From an uncultured Erythrobacter sp. (lineage in GTDB: Bacteria; Pseudomonadota; Alphaproteobacteria; Sphingomonadales; Sphingomonadaceae): DNA of 64,000 nt. The DNA lies in the NCBI GenBank assembly GCA_947499095.1, contig CANMMR010000003.1, positions 353,201-417,200 of the forward strand, in the 5' to 3' direction. The notes under the pieces were generated by a model that saw only the letters and a program-made list of their open reading frames with translations, was not told the origin of the DNA and made no database searches. Each line of letters starts with the position of its first letter. Position 1 is the first letter of the stretch. The translations under genes and the position numbers were made by a program. Of this stretch, positions 40,655 to 51,217 are shown piece after piece.

Positions 40655-42952
40655 CTATTCCGGCGGCGTCACGCCGTGATGTTCGAGGAAGCGGAACACG
40701 GTGTTGTAACGGTGCGGGCTGATCTGCTCGCCCGCAACGCGGTGGGTGTAACCGGGATAGAGCATCATCTGGAACGGCACATTGCCTTCCTGCATCTTGG
40801 AGATGATCTCGGTCGCATTCTCGAACACCACGTTATCGTCCGCCATGCCGTGGATGATCAGCAGCGGATCGCTGATTGCGGTCGCGTTCGGGATCGCACT
40901 GGCGGCCTCGTAGGCCGCGCCATCGGCTTGCGGCGTGCCCATGTAACGTTCGGTGTAATGCGTGTCGTAAAGCTCCCACTTGGTCACCGGGGCGCCGCTG
41001 ATGCCCGCGGCATAGAGGCCCGGATCGGCCTGCAACTGCTTCAGCGTCATATAGCCGCCATAGGACCAGCCATCGATCGCGATCTTGTCCGGATCGACGA
41101 AATCGAGCGTCTTGAGATACTCCGCCCCCGTCTTCTGGTCGCGCACCTCTACGCCTCCCATGGCGCGGTAGATCGGCTGTTCGAAGGCGACGCCGCGATT
41201 GGCGGAGCCGCGATTGTCGAGCGCGAACCAGATATAGCCCTTGTCCACGATCGCCTGCCGCAGCGCCCCATTCCAGCCGCGATTGACGATCTGCGGGCCG
41301 GGCCCGCCATAGTGGTAGAAATAGACCGGATAGCGCTTTCCCGGCTCCATCTCCGGCGTGACCATTTCCCAATAGAGCGGCGTGCCGTCCTCGGCGGAAA
41401 TCGTGCCGTATCGCGTCGGGCGGTGGCTGGGGAGGAAGGGCGCATAGGGATGGTCGGAATCGAGCCTGTTCTCTTCGACCCAGGCAAGCCGCTCGCCCTG
41501 CTGGTCGGCGAGGTAGATTTGCGGCGGCGTATCGTCGTTGGACCGGGTGACGAGCAGCGTCTGCCCCTTGCCATCCATCGTTGCCGAATAGGTGTAGCCG
41601 GACTCAGTGAGCCGCCGGGACGCACCGATCGTGTCGAAACCATAGTCCAAGGCGTAGACGTGCTGCTCAAGCGGATCGTCCTCGCTCGTCGCGAGAAAGA
41701 ACAGGCGCCCGGTAGACTGATCGACGCCGACCAGCTTGGTGACGACGAATTCGCCCCGCGTCAGCTGGCGGGACGTGCCCCAATCATCGCCCGAGTACAG
41801 GTACAGGTGCCCGAAACCATCGCGCTCGGACCACCATATCAGGTCGCGATTGTCGAGAATGCGGTAATCGTCGGAAAGGTTGATCCAGTAGTCCTGCGCC
41901 GCTGCTTTCTCGGCGAAGACCGGAGCCACGGCACCGGTCGCGGGATCTACGCGCAGCACGTCCATATGCGTCTGCTCGCGGTTCTGGCGCTGGATGTAGA
42001 GCGCGCTGCCATCGGGCGCCCAGTCGACGCGGGCGAGGTAGAAATCGGTCGGATCGCCATCGGTGTAGACGCGCGGATGCTGGAAATCGGCGAGGTTCAC
42101 CTTCACGCGGTTCCCACCGTCGGGATCCATCACATAGAGTTCGACATCGGCGTTCTCGCTGCCCGCGACCGGATAGCGCTGGTCGAACACCTTGGTGCCG
42201 GTCGCGCCGATCGCAGCGCGGGTGACGATGCCGACCATGCTCTCGTCGAAGCGCTGCACCGCGATGCGGCTGTCGTCGGGGCTCCACCAATAGCCGGTGA
42301 GCCGCCCCATTTCCTCCTGCGCGACGAACTCCGCTTCGCCCCAGCGGATGGCCTCGCCCTCCTTGGGCGTGATCGGTGCAGTGTCCTTGCCCACCTCTCC
42401 GACCCACAACTGCCGGTCGCGCACGAAGCTGACGTACTTGCCCGTCCCGCTGAGCGACGGGTTGAGTTCGCTTTCCTCGGTATCGGTCAGCTGGACCACC
42501 TCGCCGCCGATGCGCGCGAGATAAAGATCGCCGTCGAGCGGCACGAGCACGCCCTCGCCATCCTTGGTCCATTGATAGCTGATGATGCCCTTGAGATTGC
42601 CGACGCGGGCGCGCTCGCGCTGCATCTTCTCGTCTTCCGACAGTTCGCGCCCGGTACCCAGCGCTTCGCTATCGACCAGCATCGACCATTCGCCGCTCTC
42701 GCGGTCGTAGCCCCACAGATCGTAGCGCTCGCGGTCGTCCTCACGATTGCGCAGCAGGGTGAGATAGCGGCCGTCGGGCGACAGCTTCGCCTGCCGCGGT
42801 GCGGGGCCATCGAGGTCGGGCGAAGCGAAGACGCGTTCGAAAGTCAGCTCCACAGGCGCGGTCTCCTCTGACGATGGGGCAGTCTGGGCGGCAAGCGGCG
42901 CCGCGAGGCAGGTGCCCAGCGCCAGCGCGGCGGCGAAGGTAATAGGACGCAA
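40655..42952 (-). CDS. S9B dipeptidyl-peptidase IV-like serine peptidase (probable TTG start)
   Basis: GWSYGGYMTLK nucleophile, signal peptide LRPITFAAALALGTCLAAPLAAQ; ATG-start ORF begins at 43030 but GGGAGAG SD precedes TTG 42952. Confidence 0.85.
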   Translation of the reverse strand: MRPITFAAALALGTCLAAPLAAQTAPSSEETAPVELTFERVFASPDLDGPAPRQAKLSPDGRYLTLLRNREDDRERYDLWGYDRESGEWSMLVDSEALGTGRELSEDEKMQRERARVGNLKGIISYQWTKDGEGVLVPLDGDLYLARIGGEVVQLTDTEESELNPSLSGTGKYVSFVRDRQLWVGEVGKDTAPITPKEGEAIRWGEAEFVAQEEMGRLTGYWWSPDDSRIAVQRFDESMVGIVTRAAIGATGTKVFDQRYPVAGSENADVELYVMDPDGGNRVKVNLADFQHPRVYTDGDPTDFYLARVDWAPDGSALYIQRQNREQTHMDVLRVDPATGAVAPVFAEKAAAQDYWINLSDDYRILDNRDLIWWSERDGFGHLYLYSGDDWGTSRQLTRGEFVVTKLVGVDQSTGRLFFLATSEDDPLEQHVYALDYGFDTIGASRRLTESGYTYSATMDGKGQTLLVTRSNDDTPPQIYLADQQGERLAWVEENRLDSDHPYAPFLPSHRPTRYGTISAEDGTPLYWEMVTPEMEPGKRYPVYFYHYGGPGPQIVNRGWNGALRQAIVDKGYIWFALDNRGSANRGVAFEQPIYRAMGGVEVRDQKTGAEYLKTLDFVDPDKIAIDGWSYGGYMTLKQLQADPGLYAAGISGAPVTKWELYDTHYTERYMGTPQADGAAYEAASAIPNATAISDPLLIIHGMADDNVVFENATEIISKMQEGNVPFQMMLYPGYTHRVAGEQISPHRYNTVFRFLEHHGVTPPE

Positions 42953-43187
42953 TCGATCTCTCCCGGCAGTCCGGCGCCGGTGATGGCGAGCGCGGCAGAT
43001 CGGCGCAAGCCCCATGCGCCTGCAACCCATGCCTAATTTCGCCTTAAGCGCGCTTCCTTAAATCCCGTTAAGACGTGGCAGCGCAGACAAGCATGGACGT
43101 CGCGGGGCCGAATTTCCGGCTCACAGGTCCCGCGGCGGCAATATCGAAGGGAGGCCAAGTCCGGTCTCCTCTTACGATCCCCACGCA

Positions 43188-43227
43188 AAAGGGCGGTCCC
43201 CACATCGGGAGCCGCCCTTTATTTTTT
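43188..43227. terminator. Bidirectional-looking terminator downstream of rplS
   Basis: AAAGGGCGG...CCGCCCTTTATTTTTT. Confidence 0.65.
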
Positions 43228-43250
43228 GCGCTGTTCGCGGTGAGGCGCGC

Positions 43251-43619
43251 TTACGCCTTCGGCGCGTTGTCGCGACGCTCGGCGATACGGGCGCGCTTAC
43301 CGGTGCGGCCACGCAGGTAATAGAGCTTCGCGCGACGCACGATGCCGCGGCGGACCACGGTGATGCTGTCGACGATCGGGCTGTAAAGCGGGAACACGCG
43401 TTCCACGCCTTCGCCGAAGCTCATCTTGCGGACGGTGAAGTTGCTGCCCATGCCGCGGTTGGAGCGGGCAATGACGACGCCTTCGAAATTCTGGACACGC
43501 TCGCGGGTGCCTTCGACGACCTTCACGCCGACGCGGACGGTATCGCCTGCGCGGAATTCGGGAATGTCCTTGCCGAGGTTTTCGATCGCTTCGGCTTCGA
43601 GCTGCTGGATCAGGTTCAT
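43251..43619 (-). CDS. rplS: 50S ribosomal protein L19
   Basis: [37 protein letters not shown]. Confidence 0.97.
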   Translation of the reverse strand: MNLIQQLEAEAIENLGKDIPEFRAGDTVRVGVKVVEGTRERVQNFEGVVIARSNRGMGSNFTVRKMSFGEGVERVFPLYSPIVDSITVVRRGIVRRAKLYYLRGRTGKRARIAERRDNAPKA

Positions 43620-43631
43620 GGCCTGTATTTC

Positions 43632-44369
43632 CTACTTCTTTTGCCGCGCGCCAGAGGCAGGTCGGTCCCGAGCGTCACTGTAACGCTCCCAAAGGTCCGG
43701 CCTGCGTAACCGTGTGTCGTCCTCGCTCCTGGCCTTGCGCCATGCAGCGATTTTCGCATGATCCCCCGATCGCAGCACTTCAGGGATCGTGCGCCCTTCC
43801 CATTCCTGAGGTCGGGTATATTGCGGGTATTCCAGGAGGCCGTCCTCGAACGATTCCTCATGCCCGCTGTCGGGCGCGCCCATTACTCCGGGAAGCAGGC
43901 GAATGCAAGCGTCGAGAATCGCCAGCGCGGCAGGCTCTCCGCCGGATAGCACGATGTCGGCAAGGCTGACCTGCTCGATCTGCGGATAGTGCTCGAACAA
44001 GCGCTCGTCGAAGCCTTCGAACCGACCGCAAATGATGGCGACGCCAGGGCCCGCCGCGATCTCGCGAATACGCTCTTGGTTGATGGGTTTCCCGCGCGGC
44101 GTCATGGCGAGGATCGGCCTGCCCTCACCAACGCTTTCGATAGCCCGCCCCAGCACATCCGCCTTGAGCACCATGCCTGCCCCGCCGCCCGCGGGCGTAT
44201 CGTCGACCGCGCGATGCTTGTCCGTGGCAAAATCGCGGATTTGCACGGTCTCGCACGACCAGTCCCCCCGTTCGAGCGCCTTGCCCGCCAGCGACACGCC
44301 CAGCGGCCCGGGAAACATCTCGGGGTAGAGGGTCAGGATGGTGGCGGCGAAAGTCATCGGGCGAGCCAT
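43632..44369 (-). CDS. trmD: tRNA (guanine-N1)-methyltransferase
   Basis: [27 protein letters not shown]...[13 protein letters not shown]...[12 protein letters not shown]; start could be 44357. Confidence 0.95.
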   Translation of the reverse strand: MARPMTFAATILTLYPEMFPGPLGVSLAGKALERGDWSCETVQIRDFATDKHRAVDDTPAGGGAGMVLKADVLGRAIESVGEGRPILAMTPRGKPINQERIREIAAGPGVAIICGRFEGFDERLFEHYPQIEQVSLADIVLSGGEPAALAILDACIRLLPGVMGAPDSGHEESFEDGLLEYPQYTRPQEWEGRTIPEVLRSGDHAKIAAWRKARSEDDTRLRRPDLWERYSDARDRPASGARQKK

Positions 44370-44413
44370 TAGCGCCGCGGGCACCGCTTTGCCATCCCGC
44401 GCGTTGAGGCTGC

Positions 44414-45328
44414 ATGGATGTGGACGATTGCATTATCGTGGGCGCTGGCCCGGCCGGGCTGACTGCCGCGATCTACCTTGCGCGCTATCACCTTGCGATC
44501 CGCATGTTCGATTGCGGCACCAGCCGCGCGAGCTGGATCCCGACCAGCCACAACCACGCCGGGTTTCCCGACGGCATCCACGGCGAAGAGCTGCTCGACC
44601 GCATGCGTGAACAGGCGGCGAAGTACGGCGCACGGCGTGAGCCGAAGCGCGTCACCGATCTGGCGAAGGACGGTGATACCTTCGTCGTCACCTGCGACGA
44701 CGAGACTTACCGCGCGCGCTCCGTCCTGCTGGCGACCGGCGTGGTCAACAACCGACCCGAGGGCATCGACGAGCAGTTGCACGACGAAGCGCTGTCACGC
44801 GGCCTCATTCGTTATTGCCCGGTCTGCGACGGCTACGAAGTTACCGACAAGCGGGTCGGAGTGATCGGCACAGGCGAACACGGCACCGCCGAAGCACAAT
44901 TTCTGCGCGGCTACACTGCCGATCTGACGCTGATCTCCCCCCATGGCGACCACGACCTGTCGGACGAATGCTCCGCCGCGCTGGACGACGCCGGGATCGC
45001 GCGTGTGGCAGGGCCCTGTGGCGGCTTCGCTATCGCCGGTGATAAATTTGCGGTGGAAACTTCACAGGGGCGCTTGGAATTCGATTCCATCTACCCTGCC
45101 CTCGGCTCCGTGGTCCGCTCCGGCCTGGCAAAGTCATGCGGAGCCGAAGTGACCGACAAGGACTGCATCATCGTCGGCGATCACATGGAAACCAGCGTGC
45201 CGGGCCTGTTCGCCGCTGGCGATGTCGTCCTCGGCCTCGACCAGATCAGCCATGCGATGGGTCAGGCCGGTGTCGCCGCCACGACCATTCGCAATCATCT
45301 CGCCAACGAAAAGCCGCTCCGGCGCTAG
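44414..45328 (+). CDS. Thioredoxin reductase-like FAD/NAD(P) oxidoreductase
   Basis: [51 protein letters not shown]. Confidence 0.85.
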   Translation: MDVDDCIIVGAGPAGLTAAIYLARYHLAIRMFDCGTSRASWIPTSHNHAGFPDGIHGEELLDRMREQAAKYGARREPKRVTDLAKDGDTFVVTCDDETYRARSVLLATGVVNNRPEGIDEQLHDEALSRGLIRYCPVCDGYEVTDKRVGVIGTGEHGTAEAQFLRGYTADLTLISPHGDHDLSDECSAALDDAGIARVAGPCGGFAIAGDKFAVETSQGRLEFDSIYPALGSVVRSGLAKSCGAEVTDKDCIIVGDHMETSVPGLFAAGDVVLGLDQISHAMGQAGVAATTIRNHLANEKPLRR

Positions 45329-46056
45329 CCGCATCTGACAAAGACGATGCCATCACCCGCTATCGATGCGGAGCCGATCGTCAGGGGATCGTAGGCTGCG
45401 TCGGTCGCCGGGCGCAGGATAGCGACACCGTCAGGTCCGCGCGCTTCCATCGGCAGGTCCTGCCGCGGCTCGTCCAGATCGAGCCGGGGGTAATTGCCGA
45501 GAATGATCCCCGCATCATTGTCGTGCCCGCCCATCTCGGCCTCGAGGACCAGCGCGCCCGGGCTTTGACGGTTGGCGAAATCCGGACTGGCGCAATCCGC
45601 GTCGACGCCCTTCGCAACCCATTCTCCGATGAGATAGTCGGCGGTCAGTGCAATGCCGCCGGCCCTCGCCGGATCACGGTCGTGTGCAGGAGGTTCGGCC
45701 TTTTTTATGTCCTGCACAACGAGCGTCCCCTGCCCCTGCTGGCAGAAGCTGGCATCGGCAATCTCGCCGGTGATGAACACATAGTCGCCCGCTGCGAAGT
45801 CGGCGTCGCCCATTGTGAACGACCAGAGCTCGCCGTCGGGAGTTGTGAGGGTCGCGCATTCGACCCCGTCACCGATGCGGCCCTGTTTGGTGACGAGCGC
45901 CGGCTGACCGGATGGCCGGGTTCCAGCAGCCGGATTGCCGGTTTAGTCGTTAATTTCAGGAGGAGACCCCGGATCCGGTTCGCCCGCGCCGTTGCAGGCT
46001 GCGAGGGAAAGGGACGCTGCGATAGCGAAACTGCTCTTCAATCCGGATCTCGTCAT
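45325..46056 (-). pseudogene. Putative lipoprotein gene interrupted by an in-frame TAA (45943-45945)
   Basis: Minus-strand frame from ATG 46056 reads MTRSGLKSSFAIAASLSLAACNGAGEPDPGSPPEIND*TGNPAAGTRPSGQPALVTKQGRIGDGVECATLTTPDGELWSFTMGDADF..., continuing in the same frame to the stop at 45325. Confidence 0.6.
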
Positions 46057-46089
46057 GCCGTTTCAACGGTACGCCAACCGTGGATGTTC

Positions 46090-46575
46090 CTAATCCATGA
46101 AGTCCGGATTGATCGTCAGCGTGCTTTGATCCCAGCCGGGCACGGCCTGCTTGGTCAGCGGGACCATGAATTTCTTGCCGTCGGGCTTCTCGATCTCGAC
46201 GATATCAGTGGCGCCGAAATTCTCGACTGCGCAGACCGTGCCGACCGCTTCGCCCGTTTCGGTGACGACGGCGAGGCCGAGGAGGTCGGAGAAGTAGAAC
46301 TCGCCCTCGTTCAGCGCCGGCAGGGCCTCGCGCGGCACGCAAAGGGCGGTGCCTCGCAACGCTTCCGCCGCGGTCCGGTCGCGGACTTCGGCAAAACGCG
46401 CGATGGCACCGCCCTTGTTGTCGGAGCGGACCTTCGACAGCGTCAGGGCGCCATCGTTGAAGCTCTTGTGAGCTTTCAGGGCATCGAGCCCTTCGCCCAG
46501 CAGCTTCAGGCGGACTTCGCCCGCCACGCCATGCGCGCCGGTGACGGCGGCGAGCGTGAGGGGCTTGTCCGGCAT
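46090..46575 (-). CDS. rimM: Ribosome maturation factor RimM
   Basis: LAAVTGAHGVAGEVRLKL...FYFSDLLGLAVVTE...FMVPLTKQAV. Confidence 0.93.
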   Translation of the reverse strand: MPDKPLTLAAVTGAHGVAGEVRLKLLGEGLDALKAHKSFNDGALTLSKVRSDNKGGAIARFAEVRDRTAAEALRGTALCVPREALPALNEGEFYFSDLLGLAVVTETGEAVGTVCAVENFGATDIVEIEKPDGKKFMVPLTKQAVPGWDQSTLTINPDFMD

Positions 46576-46584
46576 CGAAGTGGC

Positions 46585-47064
46585 TTACTCGGCCTTTTCT
46601 TCGGCTTCGTTGGCGGTTTCCGCAGCTTCCGCAGCGGCACCGTCTTCGGCAGCGGCGTCTTCGGTTGCTGCTTCTTCAGCCGGAGCCTTGGCTTCTTCCT
46701 CGGCGGCCTTGGCGGCTTCAGCAGCCTCGGCTTCCTTGGCAGCCTTTTCCTCGGCGCGTTCCTTGGCGGCTTCGCCCGGTTCGCCCTTCTTCGGGTTGTT
46801 CTTCGGCGCACGCTCGAGGATGCCGGCGGCGTCGAGGAAGCGGTGCACACGGTCGCTCGGCGTGGCGCCGACGCTCAGCCAGTGGCGGGCACGGTCTTCG
46901 TTCAGCTTCACGCGCTCGCCCGAATCCTTCGGCAGCATCGGGTTGTAGGTGCCGATCTGCTCGAGATACTTGCCGTCACGCGCAGCACGCGAGTCGGCAA
47001 CGACGATGCGGTAGTAGGGGCGCTTCTTCGCGCCGCCGCGGGAAAGACGGATTGCAACTGCCAT
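46585..47064 (-). CDS. rpsP: 30S ribosomal protein S16 with long Ala/Glu-rich C-terminal extension
   Basis: [42 protein letters not shown]. Confidence 0.97.
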   Translation of the reverse strand: MAVAIRLSRGGAKKRPYYRIVVADSRAARDGKYLEQIGTYNPMLPKDSGERVKLNEDRARHWLSVGATPSDRVHRFLDAAGILERAPKNNPKKGEPGEAAKERAEEKAAKEAEAAEAAKAAEEEAKAPAEEAATEDAAAEDGAAAEAAETANEAEEKAE

Positions 47065-47098
47065 TTGATATTACCTTTCGAATGTAAACGTCTGAAAT

Positions 47099-48595
47099 CT
47101 ATTTCTTGTCGAGGAGATCGCGGAGTTCGGGCGGGAGCGTGGAGGGATCGACTCCCGGCTCCTTGCCGCCGCCCATTCCGGACAGGCCGCCGGCCGCACC
47201 GCCCGGGCCGCCGAGGCCCGGCATCGCAGCACCCATGCCCCCGCCGCCGAACAGCGCGCCGAGGCCCTTGAGGCCGCCCATCTTCTTGATCTGCTTCATG
47301 GCGCGGGACATCTCCTGATGCATTTTCAGGAGCTTGTTCACATCCTGAACCTGCGTGCCCGAACCTGCAGCCACACGCTTCTTGCGCTTGGCGTTCATCA
47401 ACGCGGGGTTCTTGCGCTCCTTCGCAGTCATCGAGCCGATGATCGCGTCCATATGGAGCAGCACACGGTCGTCCATGCTGAATGCCGCCATCGCCGCCTT
47501 GGCTTTCTTCATGCCGGGCATCATGCCCGCCAGCATGCCGAGGCCGCCCATGTTCTGCATCTGCTTCAGCTGCATGCGCAGGTCGTCGAGGTCGAACTGA
47601 CCCTTCGCCATCTTCTTGGCGAGTGCTTCGGCCTCGTCCTGCTTGATCGTTGCCGCGGCCTTTTCGACCAGCGACACGACATCGCCCATGCCGAGGATGC
47701 GGCCGGCGACGCGCTTGGGATCGAAAGCCTCGATAGCGTCCAGCTTTTCGCCCGTGCCCGCGAATTTGATCGGCTTGCCCGTGACATAGCGCATGGAGAG
47801 CGCCGCGCCGCCGCGTGCATCGCCGTCCATGCGGGTCAGCACCACGCCGGTCAGCGGCACTTCGCCGGTGAAGCTCTGCGCGACGTTGACCGCGTCCTGG
47901 CCCGTCAGGCTGTCGACCACCAGCAGCACTTCGGTCGGCGCGGAAACGCCGGCAATCGCCTTCATCTCGGCCATCAGCGCTTCGTCGACATGCAGGCGGC
48001 CCGCTGTGTCGAGCAGCAGAACGTCGGCGCTCTGCAGCTTGGCGCTGTCCATCGCGCGGCGAGCGATGTCGACCGGCTGCTGGCCTTCGACGATCGGCAG
48101 CGTCGCCACATCGACCTGCTCGCCCAGCACCTTGAGCTGTTCCTGCGCGGCCGGACGATTGACGTCGAGCGACGCCATCAACGCCTTTTTGCCGTGCTTC
48201 TCGCGGATCAGCTTGCCGAGCTTGGCCGTGGTCGTGGTCTTACCCGAACCCTGCAGGCCGACCATCATGATGACGACCGGAGGCTTGGCGTTGAAGTTGA
48301 GTTCGCGATCCTTGGGATCGGCACCCTCGCCGCCGCCGAGCATTGCCGTGAGTTCGTCGTCGACGATCTTGACGACCTGCTGACCGGGCGTGACCGATTT
48401 CAGGACGTCCGAACCGATCGCCTTTTCGGTAACCGCATCGATGAAGCGGCGCACCACCGGCAGTGCGACGTCGGCTTCGAGCAGCGCGATACGAATTTCG
48501 CGCATCGCCTCGCGCACGTCGCTCTCGCTCAGCGCACCGCGCCCCTTCAGGCGGTCGAAAACATTGCCGAGGCGGTCGGACAGACTGTCGAACAT
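47099..48595 (-). CDS. ffh: Signal recognition particle protein
   Basis: MFDSLSDRLGNVFDRLKGRGALSE...GLQGSGKTTTTAKLG...DTAGRLHVDE. Confidence 0.98.
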   Translation of the reverse strand: MFDSLSDRLGNVFDRLKGRGALSESDVREAMREIRIALLEADVALPVVRRFIDAVTEKAIGSDVLKSVTPGQQVVKIVDDELTAMLGGGEGADPKDRELNFNAKPPVVIMMVGLQGSGKTTTTAKLGKLIREKHGKKALMASLDVNRPAAQEQLKVLGEQVDVATLPIVEGQQPVDIARRAMDSAKLQSADVLLLDTAGRLHVDEALMAEMKAIAGVSAPTEVLLVVDSLTGQDAVNVAQSFTGEVPLTGVVLTRMDGDARGGAALSMRYVTGKPIKFAGTGEKLDAIEAFDPKRVAGRILGMGDVVSLVEKAAATIKQDEAEALAKKMAKGQFDLDDLRMQLKQMQNMGGLGMLAGMMPGMKKAKAAMAAFSMDDRVLLHMDAIIGSMTAKERKNPALMNAKRKKRVAAGSGTQVQDVNKLLKMHQEMSRAMKQIKKMGGLKGLGALFGGGGMGAAMPGLGGPGGAAGGLSGMGGGKEPGVDPSTLPPELRDLLDKK

Positions 48596-48660
48596 GCCTA
48601 CTTCTCCTTCCAGTAACTTGCGCTACCGGATCTTCCTTGTCCGGTCGCTTCCCGAACCGA

Positions 48661-48681
48661 AAAAGTGGAAGCCACTTTTTC
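48661..48681. repeat. Short perfect hairpin AAAAAGTGG-AAG-CCACTTTTT upstream of ffh
   Basis: 9-bp perfect inverted repeat, 3-nt loop. Confidence 0.7.
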
Positions 48682-48975
48682 TGGGAAGCTCCCGTAAACG
48701 CAAAAATCGCCGGCGGACGAGAACTCGTCGGCCAGCGTGGGGAATTCCCCGATGAAACCCAAACTGTTTGCCCGGGTGTGGTGGAAGCAAGCCGCAGCCG
48801 TCGCCACGACCTGCTACCATCAAACCCGAAGTGCCATTTCGCCGGATGTTGGTTCGTGTTGGAAGCGAAAATGGTGGATTGGGAGAACCGGCGCGCAGCG
48901 GCCATTCAGGCCGTGAGCCCCGGAAGCGCACCAAGCCGCCATTTGCAGCCCAACACGGGCCAACAGACGGTGAAA

Positions 48976-49051
<76 letters not shown>

Positions 49052-49141
49052 GAGCCATTTCGAAAGACACGCCCTGGGAGGCATGTCACCCTTGCGGGAG
49101 GCGCCCAATATAAGCGCCCCCGCCCTAATGCAATAGCTAAA

Positions 49142-49486
49142 TCAGCTTTCGTCGGCGTCGTCGTCGTCGCCCTTGGACTTGGTTTCGACGCCGAGATCGT
49201 CGTCGCCGCCGAGGTCGACTTCGTTGTCGGGCGAATCGTCGTCCTCGTCGATGTCGATGTCCAGATCGTCGTCGTCGTCGTCGCCGCCCAGATCGCTATC
49301 GGCCTCGCCCTTCTTGTCCTTCTTCTCTTCCTCGGCGAGAATCGGCTGCTTGGACTTGAGCACGGGCTCGGGCGTCCATTCTTCACCGCATTCGATGCAG
49401 GTGACGGGATCGTCCTTGTTCAGATCGTAGAAGCGGGTGCCGCAATTCGGGCAGGTCCGCTTGGTGCCCCATTCAGGTTTGACCAT
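49142..49486 (-). CDS. TIGR02300/FYDLN-acid family protein
   Basis: MVKPEWGTKRTCPNCGTRFYDLNKDDPVTCIECGEEW plus Asp-rich tail. Confidence 0.9.
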   Translation of the reverse strand: MVKPEWGTKRTCPNCGTRFYDLNKDDPVTCIECGEEWTPEPVLKSKQPILAEEEKKDKKGEADSDLGGDDDDDDLDIDIDEDDDSPDNEVDLGGDDDLGVETKSKGDDDDADES

Positions 49487-49643
49487 GTGTAATCCTTGGA
49501 TTGCCGCCCCCTCGCCACTGCGTGGGGGCCGTGAATTCGTAATCGTATTGATGGGATCCCGCAGGGCAGGAATCAACAGCGCGCGCGCCTTGCCAGAACA
49601 GGTATGCGCTGTCAAAGCGCCGCCTTCATATGGATATGCCTTC

Positions 49644-50951
49644 GTGACCGCCCACCGCTTCATGCCCTCGGGCCCGCTGACCGGCCGCATCCGCGTGCCG
49701 GGCGACAAGTCGATCAGCCACCGCGCGCTGATGTTCGGCGCGCTGGCCGTCGGGCGCAGCCGCATCTCCGGCCTGCTGGAGGGCGAGGACGTGCTCGCCA
49801 CCGCCGCCGCCCTGCGCGCAATGGGCGCGACAATCGGGCGTGACGGTGAGGACTGGGTCGTCGACGGCGTCGGCGTCGGAACGTTGCTCCAGCCCGAGCA
49901 GGCGCTCGACATGGGCAATTCGGGCACCTCGACGCGACTGCTGATGGGCCTCGTCGCCAGCCACGGCATTACTGCCGCCTTTACCGGCGACGGGAGCCTC
50001 TCGAAGCGCCCTATGGGCCGGGTTATCGATCCGCTCTCGCTGATGGGCGCGAGCTTCACGCCCTCGCCTGGCGGCACGTTGCCGCTGATGATGGAGGGCA
50101 TGCAGCCCGCCGTCCCGATCGAATATCGCCTGCCGGTCGCCAGCGCGCAGGTGAAAAGCGCCGTACTGCTGGCAGGACTTAATACGCCCGGCACGACCAC
50201 CGTGATCGAACCGGTCCCGACGCGCGACCACACCGAGCGCATGCTGCGTGGCTTCGGCGTCGATGTGCAGGTCGAGGAGGCGGACGGCGAGAAGCGCATC
50301 ATGGTAACCGGTCCGATCGACATGACGCCGTGCGACATCGTCGTCCCGGGCGATCCGTCGTCCGCCGCCTTCTTCGCCGTCGCGGCTAGCATCGTGCCGG
50401 GCAGCGATCTCGTCATCGAGAACGTCGGCCTCAACCCGACCCGCAACGGGATCTTCCGTGTGCTGGAGCAGATGGGTCGAAATATCGACTATCTCGACAA
50501 ACGCGAAGTGGGCGGCGAGCCGGTCGCGGACTTGCGGGTGCGCCACACGCTGCTGAAAGGCGTCCAAGTCGATCCGGCCATCGCGCCGAGCATGATCGAT
50601 GAATTTCCGGCGCTGTTCGTCGCCGCCGCACTGGCGGAAGGCACGACCGTCACGAGCGGCCTCGAGGAGTTGCGCGTCAAGGAAAGCGATCGGCTTTCGG
50701 CAATGGCCGCGGCGCTGACAAACGTCGGTGCCGATCTGCAGGAGCGCGAGGATGGCCTGCTGATCAAAGGAAGCGGAGGCAAGCCCCTTCTCGGCGGCGG
50801 CCCTGTGACCACCCACCTCGATCACCGCATCGCCATGAGCATGGCAGTCGCTGGCCTCGTCAGCGAGCAAGGGGTCGAGATCGACAGCACCGATCCCATT
50901 GCGACGAGCTTCCCGAATTTCATGGACCTGCTCTCGGAGGCCGCGGCGTGA
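49644..50951 (+). CDS. aroA: 3-phosphoshikimate 1-carboxyvinyltransferase (GTG start)
   Basis: LTGRIRVPGDKSISHRALMFGALAVG...DMGNSGTSTRLLMG. Confidence 0.95.
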   Translation: MTAHRFMPSGPLTGRIRVPGDKSISHRALMFGALAVGRSRISGLLEGEDVLATAAALRAMGATIGRDGEDWVVDGVGVGTLLQPEQALDMGNSGTSTRLLMGLVASHGITAAFTGDGSLSKRPMGRVIDPLSLMGASFTPSPGGTLPLMMEGMQPAVPIEYRLPVASAQVKSAVLLAGLNTPGTTTVIEPVPTRDHTERMLRGFGVDVQVEEADGEKRIMVTGPIDMTPCDIVVPGDPSSAAFFAVAASIVPGSDLVIENVGLNPTRNGIFRVLEQMGRNIDYLDKREVGGEPVADLRVRHTLLKGVQVDPAIAPSMIDEFPALFVAAALAEGTTVTSGLEELRVKESDRLSAMAAALTNVGADLQEREDGLLIKGSGGKPLLGGGPVTTHLDHRIAMSMAVAGLVSEQGVEIDSTDPIATSFPNFMDLLSEAAA

Positions 50952-51217
50952 TCGACCTCGATATCTATTCCCTCATCGGCTTCCTCGGCACCGCGTGTAT
51001 CATTGGCGCCTACGCCTATCTCACGCTGAGGGACGCGCCGAACCCGTTCGTCCTCCACGGCACCAACCTCGCCGGGGCCGCTTTGTTGACCATATCGCTG
51101 CTGGTCCACACCAACTGGCCGAGCCTGGTGCTCGAAGGCTTCTGGGCCGCCATCGCCCTGGTCGGCATCGCCAAGGCTATCCGCACGGGGCGCAAGGGGC
51201 AGGAGCGCGAAGCATGA
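50948..51217 (+). CDS. Small membrane protein (CBU_0592-like)
   Basis: Three hydrophobic helices; IDLDIYSLIGFLGTACIIGAYAYL; overlaps aroA and cmk. Confidence 0.65.
   Translation: MIDLDIYSLIGFLGTACIIGAYAYLTLRDAPNPFVLHGTNLAGAALLTISLLVHTNWPSLVLEGFWAAIALVGIAKAIRTGRKGQEREA

Noticed and set aside
40676-42871. 731-aa plus-strand ORF
   Set aside because: Antisense shadow of the S9B peptidase gene; no recognisable motifs
45325-45328. Convergent genes sharing a CTAG stop (also at 32781-32784)
   Set aside because: CTAG is palindromic, so overlapping TAG stops on both strands are an easy coincidence of tight packing
49142-49300. gtcgtcgtcg trinucleotide tract
   Set aside because: Explained as Asp codons in the acidic tail of the FYDLN-acid protein, not a free microsatellite
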